Source of the DNA: JARRJY01 sp037388705
GTDB taxonomy: Bacteria > Pseudomonadota > Gammaproteobacteria > UBA6429 > Thiohalophilaceae
Direction of reading: 5' to 3'
DNA length: 36,411 bases
NCBI GenBank assembly: GCA_037388705.1
Contig: JARRJY010000058.1
Coordinates: forward strand, 1 to 36,411
Shown here in pieces: positions 1-8,238 of the stretch (position 1 is its first letter; each line of letters begins with the position of its first letter). Position numbers and translations under genes: made by a program. The notes beneath the pieces were generated by a model. It searched no databases and was not told the DNA's origin. It was given only the letters and a program-made list of their open reading frames with translations.

Positions 1-89
1 CATTCTTGCACCTGCTCATAATTTTCACTGGCATATGCCAGTAATGGTAAAAATAGAATTATAGTTAAAACGGCAGCTTTATTTTTCAT
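1..89 (-). CDS. rseB: RseB/MucB-type periplasmic regulator, N-terminal fragment
   Basis: Only the first 29 or so codons lie in the window; the gene continues off the left edge. The ATG is at 87-89 on the minus strand. The peptide starts with a basic MKNK, a hydrophobic stretch (AVLTIILFLPLLAYA) and a probable cleavage after AYA, followed by SENYEQVQE: a typical Sec signal peptide. The start lies inside the end of rseA (11-base overlap), which suggests translational coupling. In the family, RseB binds the periplasmic part of RseA and protects it from DegS cleavage. Identity rests on position after rpoE-rseA and the signal peptide, since the body of the protein is not visible. Confidence 0.75.
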   Translation of the reverse strand, partial: MKNKAAVLTIILFLPLLAYASENYEQVQE

Positions 90-660
90 TGGCAGCCTGA
101 GCATCAATACGCTTACCTGGTGTTACACTGACAATACGCATATAAGGTAATGCACCCTGCATTTTTGCAGCCACTGAATACTCATTGTGTTGTACAAGGT
201 AACCACTGAGTTTAGATTCAACAGCTGAATCAAGACGCGAATTATCAGAATGTTTAACCGTTGTTACCTGCACGTTTGTTACCGGGTTGTTTATTGCTGC
301 TGTCTGGATATTACTGTCTTGGGCAACCTGGGTTTGCTGAACTGTAATGACAGCAACGGTGGCTACAGCTGCTGCAACAGCAAAGCCACTGGCTTGCTTG
401 TATATAGTTTGTAACCGGGGAACTTTGCGTTTTGGCGCCAAGATAGTCGGCTCGTTCTCCAGCGCCTGACTGACTTGCGATGAAATATCAGGCAAATTCT
501 GACCTTCGATATGCCCCGTCAAGGCATCACGGATCATATGATATCGTTGCCAGCGTCGCCTTAACTCATCATCTTGCTGGATACGAGCAAGTACATCTGA
601 AGACTGTACTTCTTCACCATCGACGAGTGCAGAAAATTGTTCGTCAAATTGATTACTCAT
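79..660 (-). CDS. rseA: Anti-sigma-E factor RseA (MucA-like)
   Basis: 193 residues. The N-terminal cytoplasmic domain (about 1-75) has the RseA pattern: a start like MSNQFDEQFSALVDGE, then a DDELRRRWQRYHMIRDAL segment that in the family holds the sigma factor. A single hydrophobic segment at about 91-107 (SGFAVAAAVATVAVITV) would cross the inner membrane, leaving a periplasmic tail of about 85 residues. The gene lies 37 bases after rpoE and overlaps rseB by 11 bases, the conserved rpoE-rseA-rseB operon. Function by family: it sequesters RpoE at the membrane until regulated proteolysis releases it. The ATG at 658-660 is the only reasonable start. Confidence 0.93.
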   Translation of the reverse strand: MSNQFDEQFSALVDGEEVQSSDVLARIQQDDELRRRWQRYHMIRDALTGHIEGQNLPDISSQVSQALENEPTILAPKRKVPRLQTIYKQASGFAVAAAVATVAVITVQQTQVAQDSNIQTAAINNPVTNVQVTTVKHSDNSRLDSAVESKLSGYLVQHNEYSVAAKMQGALPYMRIVSVTPGKRIDAQAANEK

Positions 661-697
661 AACTACCTGCCTGCTATATTAGTCTTTCTGTTATCGG

Positions 698-1273
698 CTA
701 ACTCAGTAACGGTTTAAGTTTGGTATCAATCGCTTCACGCGCGCGAAAGATCCTTGACCTGACCGTTCCAATCGGACAATCCATTGCATCTGCTATTTCC
801 TCGTAGCTCATTCCCTCAAGCTCTCTTAGAGTAATGGCGGTTTTCAAATCATCCGGCAATTCATCAATTGCCGCTGCCACAACTCGCTGAATTTCATCAG
901 TTAGCAATTCCCTTTCGGGAGATGCATATTCTTTCAATGCCGAATCACCGTCATACTGTTCAGCATCCGAGGCATCAATATCCTCACTGGGAGGCCGACG
1001 GCCCTGTGCTACCAGGTGGTTCTTGGCCGTATTGATCGCAATACGATACAACCAGGTATAAAACGCACTGTCACCTCTAAAGTTAGGTAGTGCCCGGTAA
1101 GCCTTGATAAACGCTTCCTGGGCCAGATCCTGGACTTCATGCTGGTCGTACATATAGCGTGACAGTACCTTCATAATGCGGTGTTGATATTTCAATACCA
1201 GCAGGTCAAAGGCCTTCTTATCACCCTGTTGCACGCGCTCTACCAACGCTTGATCAGTGACATTCTCGCCCAT
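698..1273 (-). CDS. rpoE: RNA polymerase sigma-E factor (RpoE/AlgU), extracytoplasmic stress
   Basis: 191 residues, the normal length for RpoE/AlgU. Region 2 (about 20-90) includes DQHEVQDLAQEAFIKAYRAL and the strand-opening segment FYTWLYRIAINTAKNHL. Region 4 (about 130-185) carries ELPDDLKTAITLRELEGMSY and the helix-turn-helix GTVRSRIFRARE. Close match to E. coli RpoE and Pseudomonas AlgU from memory. A good ribosome site (AAGGAAG) sits about 8 bases before the ATG at 1271-1273. It heads the rseA-rseB operon and is divergent from nadB, as in other gammaproteobacteria. It directs transcription of envelope-stress genes and usually its own operon; a matching promoter is proposed at 1325-1351. 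Confidence 0.96.
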   Translation of the reverse strand: MGENVTDQALVERVQQGDKKAFDLLVLKYQHRIMKVLSRYMYDQHEVQDLAQEAFIKAYRALPNFRGDSAFYTWLYRIAINTAKNHLVAQGRRPPSEDIDASDAEQYDGDSALKEYASPERELLTDEIQRVVAAAIDELPDDLKTAITLRELEGMSYEEIADAMDCPIGTVRSRIFRAREAIDTKLKPLLS

Positions 1274-1324
1274 TTGGGCAGCTTCCTTATTTTCTGTTGC
1301 AGGCTGCTGCCCGAACCCGTAAAC

Positions 1325-1351
1325 ATAGACAGTAAAATGCCGATTGAGTTC
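1325..1351 (-). promoter_or_regulatory. Candidate sigma-E type promoter for rpoE operon
   Basis: On the minus strand a -35 like GAACTC (1346-1351) is followed after exactly 16 bases by TCTAT (1325-1329), close to the RpoE/AlgU consensus GAACTT-N16/17-TCTGA. The predicted start of transcription would lie about 45 bases before the rpoE ATG. Autoregulation of rpoE is known in the family; that this site is used here is inferred from sequence match and position only. Confidence 0.45.
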
Positions 1352-1488
1352 GCCAGTAAAGCCAGTTTTTATTTAAAGTCTGTTATATAATTTTATAGTA
1401 ACAACAGGATTTTAAACGCTTTATCGCATCACAACAAAGATCTTGTGAAAATAGACCACATGGTTAAGAAATTGAAACAGATTCATAC

Positions 1489-2034
1489 ATGAGCAAAACG
1501 ACACAAAATCCCTCCGCCCCACAATATGAATGTGATGTTCTGGTCATAGGCGGTGGCGCTGCGGGCTTAAGCCTCGCTTTGCGTCTTGCTGGCACACATC
1601 GTATCTGCTTGATTTCAAAAGGAATTTTGTCTGAGGGTTCAACCCTGTATGCCCAGGGAGGGATTGCCGCGGTTCTGGCTGACGATGACAGCATTGAGTC
1701 ACATGAAAAAGATACTTTCGATGCCGGGGCTGGACTTTGCAATCCCGAGACTGTTCGATTTACTGTTCAGCATGCCAAAGAGTGTATCCAGTGGCTCATC
1801 GACCAGGGGATCAGTTTTACTCATAACGATGATGGCCACGGTTATCACCTGACCCGGGAAGGTGGACATAGTCATCGCCGTGTTATACATGCCAGCGATG
1901 CTACCGGACGGGCCGTCGAAACCACACTGGAACAAAAAGTTCGTGCTCACCCCAATATTCATATCCATGAGCAGCATATTGCCGTCGATCTCATTACCCG
2001 GCAAAAGCTGGGACTCAGTGGCCCAAACCATTGA
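1489..2034 (+). pseudogene. nadB: L-aspartate oxidase NadB, 5' part ending at an in-frame TGA
   Basis: The first 181 residues of L-aspartate oxidase, the FAD enzyme that turns L-aspartate into iminoaspartate in NAD synthesis. The dinucleotide-binding motif is intact (DVLVIGGGAAGLSLALRL at about 16-33), as are STLYAQGGIAAVLADDDS and the HEKDTFDAGAG stretch. The frame ends KLGLSGPNH then TGA at 2032-2034, where homologues continue for about 19 more codons before the VLATGGASKVY motif. The next codons in the same frame (from 2035) resume that motif directly, so a short in-frame loss plus a stop codon has broken the gene. The ribosome site before the ATG is weak. The gene is divergent from rpoE, the usual arrangement. 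Mutation or assembly error are both possible. Confidence 0.85.
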
Positions 2035-2043
2035 CGCCACACT

Positions 2044-3090
2044 GTGCTGGCAACAGGTGGAGCCAGCAAGGTCTACCTGTATACCAGTAACCCGGATACC
2101 TCGACAGGTGATGGCATTGCCATGGCCTGGCGAGCTGGTTGTCGTGTTGCTAACCTGGAATTTAACCAGTTCCACCCTACCTGCTTATATCATCCACATG
2201 CCAAATCATTCCTGATTACAGAAGCGGTGCGTGGTGAAGGTGGAATTCTGCGTCGCCCTGATGGTTCGGAATTCATGAAAGAATTTGATCAACGTGGTGA
2301 ACTGGCACCACGAGATATCGTCGCAAGAGCCATCGATCATGAAATGAAGCGCATTGGCTCTGATTGCCTCTATCTTGATATCAGCCACAAACCGGCTGAT
2401 TTTATCAAGCAACATTTTCCTACAGTTTATGAACGTTGCCTGGAATTTGGCTATGACATGAGCAAGCAACCTATTCCCGTGGTACCCGCTGCCCATTACA
2501 CCTGTGGGGGCGTAATGACGGACCTGAAAGGCCAAACAGATATTCCTGGCTTATATGCCATTGGAGAAACAGCTTTTACCGGCTTGCATGGTGCCAATCG
2601 TATGGCCAGTAATTCACTTCTTGAATGCCTGGTATTTGCGCAGTCAGCCAGTGAAACAATTAAAGCCCAGTCAAAGACATCAGCCTCGAAAGAAATTTTG
2701 CCTGAATGGGATGAAAGCCGGGTAACTGATTCTGATGAAGAGGTTGTGGTCACCCATAACTGGGATGAACTTCGGCGCTTCATGTGGGATTACGTTGGCA
2801 TAGTAAGAACAAATAAACGCCTGCAGCGTGCACAACGTCGAGTGCAGCTATTGCTTTCAGAAATTGATGAGTATTACGGAAACTTCCGTGTCACCAATGA
2901 CTTGCTGGAATTACGTAACCTGACAGTGGTTGCAGATCTCATGATTCAGTCAGCTATTTCCCGTAAAGAAAGTCGTGGTCTTCACTATACTCTCGATTAC
3001 CCAGAGCCAGATAGCAGCAAGCCACCTGTTAATACGATTCTCAAGCCAGTCAATTACACCGGTGGTGACATTGTTTCGGCTGTTGAATAA
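2044..3090 (+). pseudogene. nadB: L-aspartate oxidase NadB, 3' part
   Basis: Same reading frame as the 5' part, separated from it only by the TGA at 2032-2034. It begins at a GTG (VLATGGASKVYLY) that could in principle allow reinitiation. The 348 residues match the rest of NadB well: DGIAMAWRAGCRVANLEF, the active-site FHPTCLYHP, the ELAPRDIVARAIDHE loop, PAAHYTCGGV, TGLHGANRMASNSLLE and the C-terminal helical domain ending near RKESRGLHYTLDYPE. No other damage is seen, so the lesion is either recent or artificial. Its last 37 bases overlap the end of the convergent ygfX. Confidence 0.85.
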
Positions 3091-3503
3091 CGAATAAACA
3101 CTCTGATTCTCCTGAAAGTATCTTTATCCAAACTGTCCGGGAATAATAACCAGAAATATTTCTTATTTTTTGCGCTTAAAAAATTTAATAATACCAATCG
3201 TGGATGTAAAATGATTCCATGTTGATACAATAACTTTTCCTCGTTAGACCCACTAATCCACATCCTGTTGATTTCACCGATATAGTGTAATCTGCCAGAA
3301 TAATGACGTTTTGCATATTTTTTCAGATACAAAAGACTCATACTTATATATAAAATGATCAATAGCTTGATAATCGCATATAAACCAAATAGCAATAGCA
3401 TCAATACTACAGCCAGGGCATGCACATAGTACAAGAAATAATTATGCTGTGGTGAGTAGACAAGCCTGATTTGCAATGGCCTGTCGAATTTTATGTGTGA
3501 CAT
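3054..3503 (-). CDS. ygfX: YgfX (CptA)-type inner-membrane protein, partner of SdhE
   Basis: 149 residues. A short N-terminal strand (FDRPLQIRLVYSPQ) is followed by two closely spaced hydrophobic segments at about 22-60, then a cytoplasmic domain with the family-like HYIGEINRMWISG and FWLLFPDSLDKDTFRRIRVF. Sequence is weakly conserved in this family, so the call relies on topology, length and position directly after sdhE. In E. coli the homologue was described as a membrane toxin affecting MreB/FtsZ with SdhE as partner, and later linked to succinate dehydrogenase maturation. The start lies 62 bases inside sdhE, an unusually long overlap, but the residues encoded there fit the family N-terminus. 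The 3' end overlaps the end of nadB on the other strand. Confidence 0.75.
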   Translation of the reverse strand: MSHIKFDRPLQIRLVYSPQHNYFLYYVHALAVVLMLLLFGLYAIIKLLIILYISMSLLYLKKYAKRHYSGRLHYIGEINRMWISGSNEEKLLYQHGIILHPRLVLLNFLSAKNKKYFWLLFPDSLDKDTFRRIRVFIRYSTAETMSPPV

Positions 3504-3738
3504 CGGCGACTTCCCTGTTGCCTGGTATTTTATTTCCCATCAGCATTTCAAGTAGTTCCTGATCAGGGTATGTTAATAATTTTCTGAAAGCAGCCTTGCC
3601 TGGTTCTGACAGGCTTTTATAATGATCTTCCACGAATGGTTGTAACATAAGGTCCAGTTCCAACATGCCTCGCCGACACTGCCAGCGTAGTCTGGCAAGT
3701 GTTTCACGATCCATGTTTTGGGTCTCGATCGCATCCAT
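3442..3738 (-). CDS. sdhE: FAD assembly factor SdhE
   Basis: 98 residues, slightly longer than the usual 84-90. The signature RGMLELDLMLQPF (about 23-35) contains the conserved Arg-Gly and Glu pair needed for flavinylation, and LLTYPDQELLEMLMG matches the second conserved block. In the family this small protein promotes covalent attachment of FAD to SdhA. The ATG shares one base with the TGA of sdhB (TGATG), so translation is probably coupled. The C-terminal six or so residues extend beyond the family end and overlap ygfX. Confidence 0.93.
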   Translation of the reverse strand: MDAIETQNMDRETLARLRWQCRRGMLELDLMLQPFVEDHYKSLSEPGKAAFRKLLTYPDQELLEMLMGNKIPGNREVADVTHKIRQAIANQACLLTTA

Positions 3739-4439
3739 CAGATCATTTCCCTCAGCATTAGCTTTTTTATATTACCAATTGCTGCAGTTGGATTTAGCCC
3801 TTTCGGGCATACATTGACACAGTTCATGATTGAATGACAGCGGAATAATCGGTACGGACCATCCAGTTCATTAAGCCTTTCAACAGTTCCCTGATCGCGC
3901 GAATCCGCCATAAAACGATAGGCCTGTAACAAGGCTGCTGGGCCACGAAATTTATCCGGGTTCCACCAGAATGATGGACAAGCAGTGCTACAGCAACCAC
4001 ACAAGATACACTCGTATAAACCATCAAGTTTTGCACGCTGCTCCGGAGTTTGCAGGTATTCAGTTTCCGGTTCTGGATCGTGCACAATCATGTAGGGCTT
4101 GATTTCGCGATAATGTTGGTAAAACTGTGTCATATCAACTACCAGATCACGTATTACCGGCATACCGGGAACAGGCCTGACCTCGACAGGTTCTTTCAAC
4201 GCCTCAAGTGAGGTTAGGCATGCCAGTCCGTTCATTCCATTTATATTGACGGCATCAGACCCGCAAACACCTTCGCCACAGGAATGTCGGAAAGTAAAGG
4301 TCTCATCCAGTTCCTTGATCTTTAATAATGCGTCACGCAGCATCATGCCGCGCTGTACATTATCAAGTACGATCTCCTGCATGTAGGGCTTGCCGTCAAT
4401 TTCCGGGTTATAGCGGTATATTTTGAATCGTTTCTGCAT
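3738..4439 (-). CDS. sdhB: Succinate dehydrogenase iron-sulfur subunit SdhB
   Basis: 233 residues, normal length. The N-terminal ferredoxin-like domain carries Cys 54, 59 and 74 with Asp 62 for the 2Fe-2S cluster (CGEGVCGSD, GLAC). The C-terminal domain carries CILCGCCSTACP (144-155) for 4Fe-4S and CHSIMNCVNVCPKG (201-214) for 3Fe-4S. It passes electrons from the FAD of SdhA to the quinone site at the SdhC/SdhD interface. It follows sdhA without a gap (sdhA stop at 4440-4442, sdhB ATG at 4437-4439) and precedes sdhE with a one-base overlap. Confidence 0.98.
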   Translation of the reverse strand: MQKRFKIYRYNPEIDGKPYMQEIVLDNVQRGMMLRDALLKIKELDETFTFRHSCGEGVCGSDAVNINGMNGLACLTSLEALKEPVEVRPVPGMPVIRDLVVDMTQFYQHYREIKPYMIVHDPEPETEYLQTPEQRAKLDGLYECILCGCCSTACPSFWWNPDKFRGPAALLQAYRFMADSRDQGTVERLNELDGPYRLFRCHSIMNCVNVCPKGLNPTAAIGNIKKLMLREMI

Positions 4440-6200
4440 CTAATAAACACGCTCTTTTGGTGGAAACGAATCTACCGTAATAGGCTTCATGGTAACTGGT
4501 TTATAATCGAGTCGTCTTTCTTCTTTATAAAACAGACTATGTTTTAACCATTGCTGATCATCACGTTCCGGAAAGTCAATGCGTGAATGGGCACCGCGGC
4601 TTTCCATTCTGCCTAATGCCGATGCTACTGTTGCCAATGCAATTTCTACCAGGTTCTCCAGTTCAAATGCTTCAATGCGCGAGGTATTGAATATCTTGCT
4701 GTGATCAGCAAGGCGAACATCTTCAAGACGCTTTTCGATTTCAATCACCTTGTTCAGACCTTCCTGCAAGACTTCTTCTGTTCTGAAGACACCACAATAG
4801 TCTTCCATGACTGCCTGTAAATCATGTTTAACCTGTGCAACCTGCTCACCTTTACCTTTTTTCTCCCAACGTTGCATATGTTCTATTGCCTTATCTACAC
4901 TGTCCTCATCAAGTGGTCGTTGATAACGGTTCTTTCGCAGGTAATCGATAATGTCGTTACCTGCAGCTCGTCCAAAGACGACGATATCAAGTAATGAATT
5001 ACCTCCCAGACGGTTTGCACCATGTACCGAAACACAAGCACATTCACCAACTGCATATAATCCCGGAATAGATTCCTGGCCGGTATCAACAGGCACGATA
5101 ACCTGCCCATGCCGGTTGGTTGGGATACCACCCATGGTGTAATGTGCTGTTGGAAAAATAGGTATCGGCTCTTCTGCAGGATCAACACCCAGGAAAGTTT
5201 TTGAGGTCTGGCAAATACCAGGTAAACGTTGATAAAGAACCTCTCTCCCAAGATGATCAAGTTTTAACAGAACATGATCATTCTTCTCACCGCAACCACG
5301 CCCTTCACGGACTTCTGTTGAAATGGCCCGGCTTACCACGTCACGACTGGCAAGATCCTTCGCATGTGGAGCATACCGCTCCATAAAACGTTCACCATCT
5401 TTATTGATCAGGTAACCACCTTCACCACGAGCACCTTCGGTAATAAGCATCCCTCTACCCGCAATACCGGTAGGATGAAACTGGAAAAACTCCATGTCTT
5501 GCAGTGGGATTCCTGCTCTCAAAGCCATGGCCATACCATCACCGGTGTTAATCTTGGCATTGGTATTCGTCCTGAATAACTGGCCAGCTCCGCCTGTTGC
5601 CAGCAATGTCGTCCTGGCCTCGATTAATAATGGTTCCCCTGTTTCAATTTCCAGAACCAGCGCACCCAGAACGAATCCTTCCTTGTCTTTTATCAGATCG
5701 ATCGCAAAGTACTCATCGAAAAAATGTGTTTTGTTCTTGATATTTTGTTGGTACAGGGTATGCAAGATGGCGTGGCCGGTTCTGTCTGCAGCTGCACAGG
5801 TACGTGCAGCCTGCTCTCCGCCAAAGTTCTGGCTTTGACCACCAAATGGACGTTGATATATTTTACCATTATCCAGGCGGGAGAATGGCACCCCGGCATG
5901 TTCCAGTTCCACAACAAGGTTTGACGCCTCGCGACACATATACTCAATCGCATCCTGATCGCCCAGGTAGTCGCTTCCCTTAATCGTGTCATACATGTGC
6001 CAGTGCCAGTTATCCGGCAAGACATTGGCCAGCGCCGCGTTCATCCCTCCCTGCGCCGCAACAGTATGAGAACGCGTTGGGAATACCTTTGACACTACGG
6101 CCACCTTGGCATCGGCCTCGGCAAGTTGCAGGGCAGCTCGTAGCCCTCCGCCACCAGCGCCAATCACTAACGTATCAAACTTGCGTCGAGGTATCTTCAT
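4440..6200 (-). CDS. sdhA: Succinate dehydrogenase flavoprotein subunit SdhA
   Basis: 586 residues from the ATG at 6198-6200, matching E. coli SdhA length. I prefer this start (MKIPRRKFDTLVIGAGG) over the longer open frame because it gives the typical ATGA overlap with the sdhD stop and matches the family N-terminus. FAD-binding GAGGGGLRAALQL, the covalent-FAD His in SHTVAAQGGMNAAL, the active-site FHPTGI, the GARGEGGYL loop, ASRDVVSRAI and HGANRLGGNSLLD are all present. Role: oxidises succinate to fumarate in the TCA cycle, on the inner face of the cytoplasmic membrane. Part of sdhC-D-A-B. Confidence 0.98.
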   Translation of the reverse strand: MKIPRRKFDTLVIGAGGGGLRAALQLAEADAKVAVVSKVFPTRSHTVAAQGGMNAALANVLPDNWHWHMYDTIKGSDYLGDQDAIEYMCREASNLVVELEHAGVPFSRLDNGKIYQRPFGGQSQNFGGEQAARTCAAADRTGHAILHTLYQQNIKNKTHFFDEYFAIDLIKDKEGFVLGALVLEIETGEPLLIEARTTLLATGGAGQLFRTNTNAKINTGDGMAMALRAGIPLQDMEFFQFHPTGIAGRGMLITEGARGEGGYLINKDGERFMERYAPHAKDLASRDVVSRAISTEVREGRGCGEKNDHVLLKLDHLGREVLYQRLPGICQTSKTFLGVDPAEEPIPIFPTAHYTMGGIPTNRHGQVIVPVDTGQESIPGLYAVGECACVSVHGANRLGGNSLLDIVVFGRAAGNDIIDYLRKNRYQRPLDEDSVDKAIEHMQRWEKKGKGEQVAQVKHDLQAVMEDYCGVFRTEEVLQEGLNKVIEIEKRLEDVRLADHSKIFNTSRIEAFELENLVEIALATVASALGRMESRGAHSRIDFPERDDQQWLKHSLFYKEERRLDYKPVTMKPITVDSFPPKERVY

Positions 6201-6541
6201 AACTGCAGTACCGACAATAGTATCAGGCTCACCCATAGCAACATCACAATTATCCCCAAAGCAATGGCTGCTAATAAAACCAACCTCAAGGAAACAGGTT
6301 TGACATAATCAATAATGATATCTCTGCTTCCAATCCAGGTATGTAAAAAGATGGCATAAAAGAACAACAGCAGTGATATATTGATAAATGGTGTGGATAA
6401 CATCTGTTGCCACTGAACATAGCTGACATTATCGATATTTATCATGATGCAAACGGATGCGACCACCAGGTAGATACCAATATAGACGGCTGAGATACGT
6501 TGTAATAACCATGCCCGGAATCCCTGCCCTTGTACGCTCAT
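6197..6541 (-). CDS. sdhD: Succinate dehydrogenase membrane anchor SdhD
   Basis: 114 residues with three hydrophobic segments (about 17-35, 52-72 and 84-112). WLLQRISAVYIGIYL matches the conserved first helix; LHTWIGSRDIIIDYV holds the haem-side His 67 and the Asp 78-Tyr 79 pair that in E. coli lines the quinone site. Overlaps sdhC by four bases (ATGA at 6538-6541) and sdhA by three (6198-6200), so the operon is tightly coupled. Sequence identity is low, as usual for this subunit, but motif and position make the call safe. Confidence 0.93.
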   Translation of the reverse strand: MSVQGQGFRAWLLQRISAVYIGIYLVVASVCIMINIDNVSYVQWQQMLSTPFINISLLLFFYAIFLHTWIGSRDIIIDYVKPVSLRLVLLAAIALGIIVMLLWVSLILLSVLQL

Positions 6542-6939
6542 AAGCCAGTCACCCCTATTACCAGCAGCACCATACTTATTACAGTAATGAGAATAACAAT
6601 AATTGCAGTCCAGCGAGCAGCTACTATATTTAAGCCAATATCTATATCAATCAATAAAAACCGAATTCCTGCCAGCAAATGATAAATAACCGATACTACT
6701 GTAAAGATTATCAACAACTGTACAGGTGTTGATTTCGATATCAATATGGCCTGTTCAAAACCATCCCTGCCTTGAAGGGATAGACCCAGACCATAAATAA
6801 TGAGCGGTAAAACCAAAAAGAGAATCAGACCAGAAATACGGTGCAAGATGGATACAACTGCTGTGATGGGCATCCTGATTTTCAACAAATTAATGAACTT
6901 GGGGCGCTGTTTGGCTTTATTATAAATCACTTTTTCCAT
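6538..6939 (-). CDS. sdhC: Succinate dehydrogenase cytochrome b556 subunit SdhC
   Basis: 133 residues. The family signature IRMPITAVVSILHRISG (21-37) provides Ser 30 and Arg 34 for ubiquinone binding; YHLLAGIRFLLID (86-98) provides the haem ligand His 87. Three membrane helices at about 25-50, 68-92 and 108-132. First gene of the sdhCDAB-sdhE-ygfX run and divergent from ygfZ, so its promoter should lie in 6940-7081. That spacer is AT-rich; I could not pick out one clear minus-strand promoter. The ribosome site before the ATG at 6937-6939 is weak. Confidence 0.96.
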   Translation of the reverse strand: MEKVIYNKAKQRPKFINLLKIRMPITAVVSILHRISGLILFLVLPLIIYGLGLSLQGRDGFEQAILISKSTPVQLLIIFTVVSVIYHLLAGIRFLLIDIDIGLNIVAARWTAIIVILITVISMVLLVIGVTGL

Positions 6940-6992
6940 GTAATTTTTGATGATTAGTACAAGTCTAGTCTATTTCGACATTTCAGTCAGTG

Positions 6993-6998
6993 TATAAT
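6993..6998 (+). promoter_or_regulatory. Candidate -10 element for ygfZ
   Basis: A perfect TATAAT on the plus strand in the sdhC-ygfZ spacer, about 85 bases before the ygfZ start. No good -35 box is found at 16-18 bases upstream, so it would depend on an activator or be fortuitous. Confidence 0.25.
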
Positions 6999-7081
6999 GA
7001 GTAACTATAAAACACTCCAGGTTATATGGGAATCTCGGATTATATTTAATTTATGTACTACATATTAAAGTGGTTTGACGA

Positions 7082-8128
7082 ATGAATACAACATGGCAAT
7101 CTTTTCTAGAACAGTCCGGTGCAAATATTGTTGATAATACTGTCAGAGATTTTGGTGATCCGGATAACGAACTTAACAGCAACCAGCAAACGATTATTGC
7201 AGATCTCTCCCACTATGGAATTATTGCAGTTGAGGGTGATGATGCTGCTGATTTTTTACAGAACCAGTTAAGTAACGATATTAAACTGGTCGATGATACG
7301 CATAGCCAACTTAGTAGTTACTGCAGTCCAAAAGGCCGTATGTTGGCCAGCCTGAGAGTATTCAGGTTCAACAACAAATACCTTATCCGTCTACCTGCTG
7401 ATACACTTGAAGCAACCTTGAAACGACTACGCATGTTTATTTTACGTTCACAGGTTATCCTTGAAGATATCAGTAATGACCTTGCCCGGTTTGGTCTGCA
7501 TGGTGACAACGCAGTTCAATTACTATCAGATGCTGGTATCACTGCACCTGAAGACATCAATAATGTCTCTCAGAAAGATGGGGTATGTGTCATACGGATC
7601 CCTGGCACCAGGCCACGTTTTGAAGTTTATGGTCAACCGGAAGTGCTGGCAGAACTGTGGAAATCTTTTGCTAAACAAGGCAAAACTGTAGGCGCCGGTG
7701 TATGGGCATTACAGGACATTGAGGCAGGCATTCCCGATGTGTTTTCAGGTACGGTGGAAGCTTTTGTTCCACAGATGACCAATTTACATGCCATTGATGG
7801 TATCAGCTTCAAAAAAGGCTGTTATCCCGGCCAGGAAGTGGTAGCCCGCATGCAGTATCTTGGTAAATTGAAACGCCGCATGTATCGGGCATATTCAGAC
7901 ACAGGTACATTACCCTCAGCCGGTGATAACCTGTTCAGTTCTGGCTCGGATGAAAGTGTGGGAAAAGTGGTACAGGCCCAACCCTCCCCCCGGGGGGGTA
8001 TTGAACTGCTTGCGGTACTTCAGATTGCCCAGGCAGAGCAGGAGTCTATCCATTTACAGGGCAAGAATGGTCCCCAGCTGGAATTCATCGATTTACCTTA
8101 CGAGGTTCCGCTTGAGCGCGAAAAATAG
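7082..8128 (+). CDS. ygfZ: Folate-binding protein YgfZ (iron-sulfur cluster repair/assembly)
   Basis: 348 residues. Homologous to the T-protein of the glycine cleavage system but with the YgfZ signature KKGCYPGQEVVARMQYLGK, whose Cys (residue 247) is the essential conserved one. Other conserved parts are the N-terminal DLSHYGIIAVEGDDAADFLQNQLSND and SSYCSPKGRMLAS. In the family it uses folate to support assembly or repair of certain 4Fe-4S proteins. It sits back to back with sdhC, fitting a general link with iron-sulfur and respiratory enzymes. The start ATG at 7082-7084 has a weak ribosome site. The gene is convergent with lysS. Confidence 0.93.
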   Translation: MNTTWQSFLEQSGANIVDNTVRDFGDPDNELNSNQQTIIADLSHYGIIAVEGDDAADFLQNQLSNDIKLVDDTHSQLSSYCSPKGRMLASLRVFRFNNKYLIRLPADTLEATLKRLRMFILRSQVILEDISNDLARFGLHGDNAVQLLSDAGITAPEDINNVSQKDGVCVIRIPGTRPRFEVYGQPEVLAELWKSFAKQGKTVGAGVWALQDIEAGIPDVFSGTVEAFVPQMTNLHAIDGISFKKGCYPGQEVVARMQYLGKLKRRMYRAYSDTGTLPSAGDNLFSSGSDESVGKVVQAQPSPRGGIELLAVLQIAQAEQESIHLQGKNGPQLEFIDLPYEVPLEREK

Positions 8129-8217
8129 CCAATAAGAGGTTATATAAAGAATATATAAACCAGCCTCACCCTTCTGGTCGTACTTAAAACCTCTACGAGT
8201 TTTGCTCAATATGACCC

Positions 8218-8238
8218 AAGCATAACTCCGTTATGCTT
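8218..8238. repeat. Perfect inverted repeat at the lysS stop / ygfZ-lysS convergence
   Basis: Nine-base arms AAGCATAAC and GTTATGCTT around a three-base loop, spanning the lysS stop codon (8231-8233). It could form a strong hairpin on either transcript between the convergent genes ygfZ and lysS. Neither strand has a T-run after it, so it is not a standard Rho-independent terminator; it may block 3' degradation. Confidence 0.5.

Noticed and set aside
2032..2034. In-frame TGA in nadB as a possible selenocysteine codon
   Set aside because: NadB has no selenocysteine members that I know of, the residue does not align with a catalytic Cys, and about 19 neighbouring codons are also missing.
1699..2175. 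158-codon open frame antisense to nadB
   Set aside because: It overlaps conserved nadB sequence, has no family resemblance and no ribosome site; it is open only by chance.
6201..6236. Longer sdhA starting at 6236
   Set aside because: The ATG at 6200 gives the conserved ATGA overlap with sdhD and the family N-terminus MKIPRRKFD.
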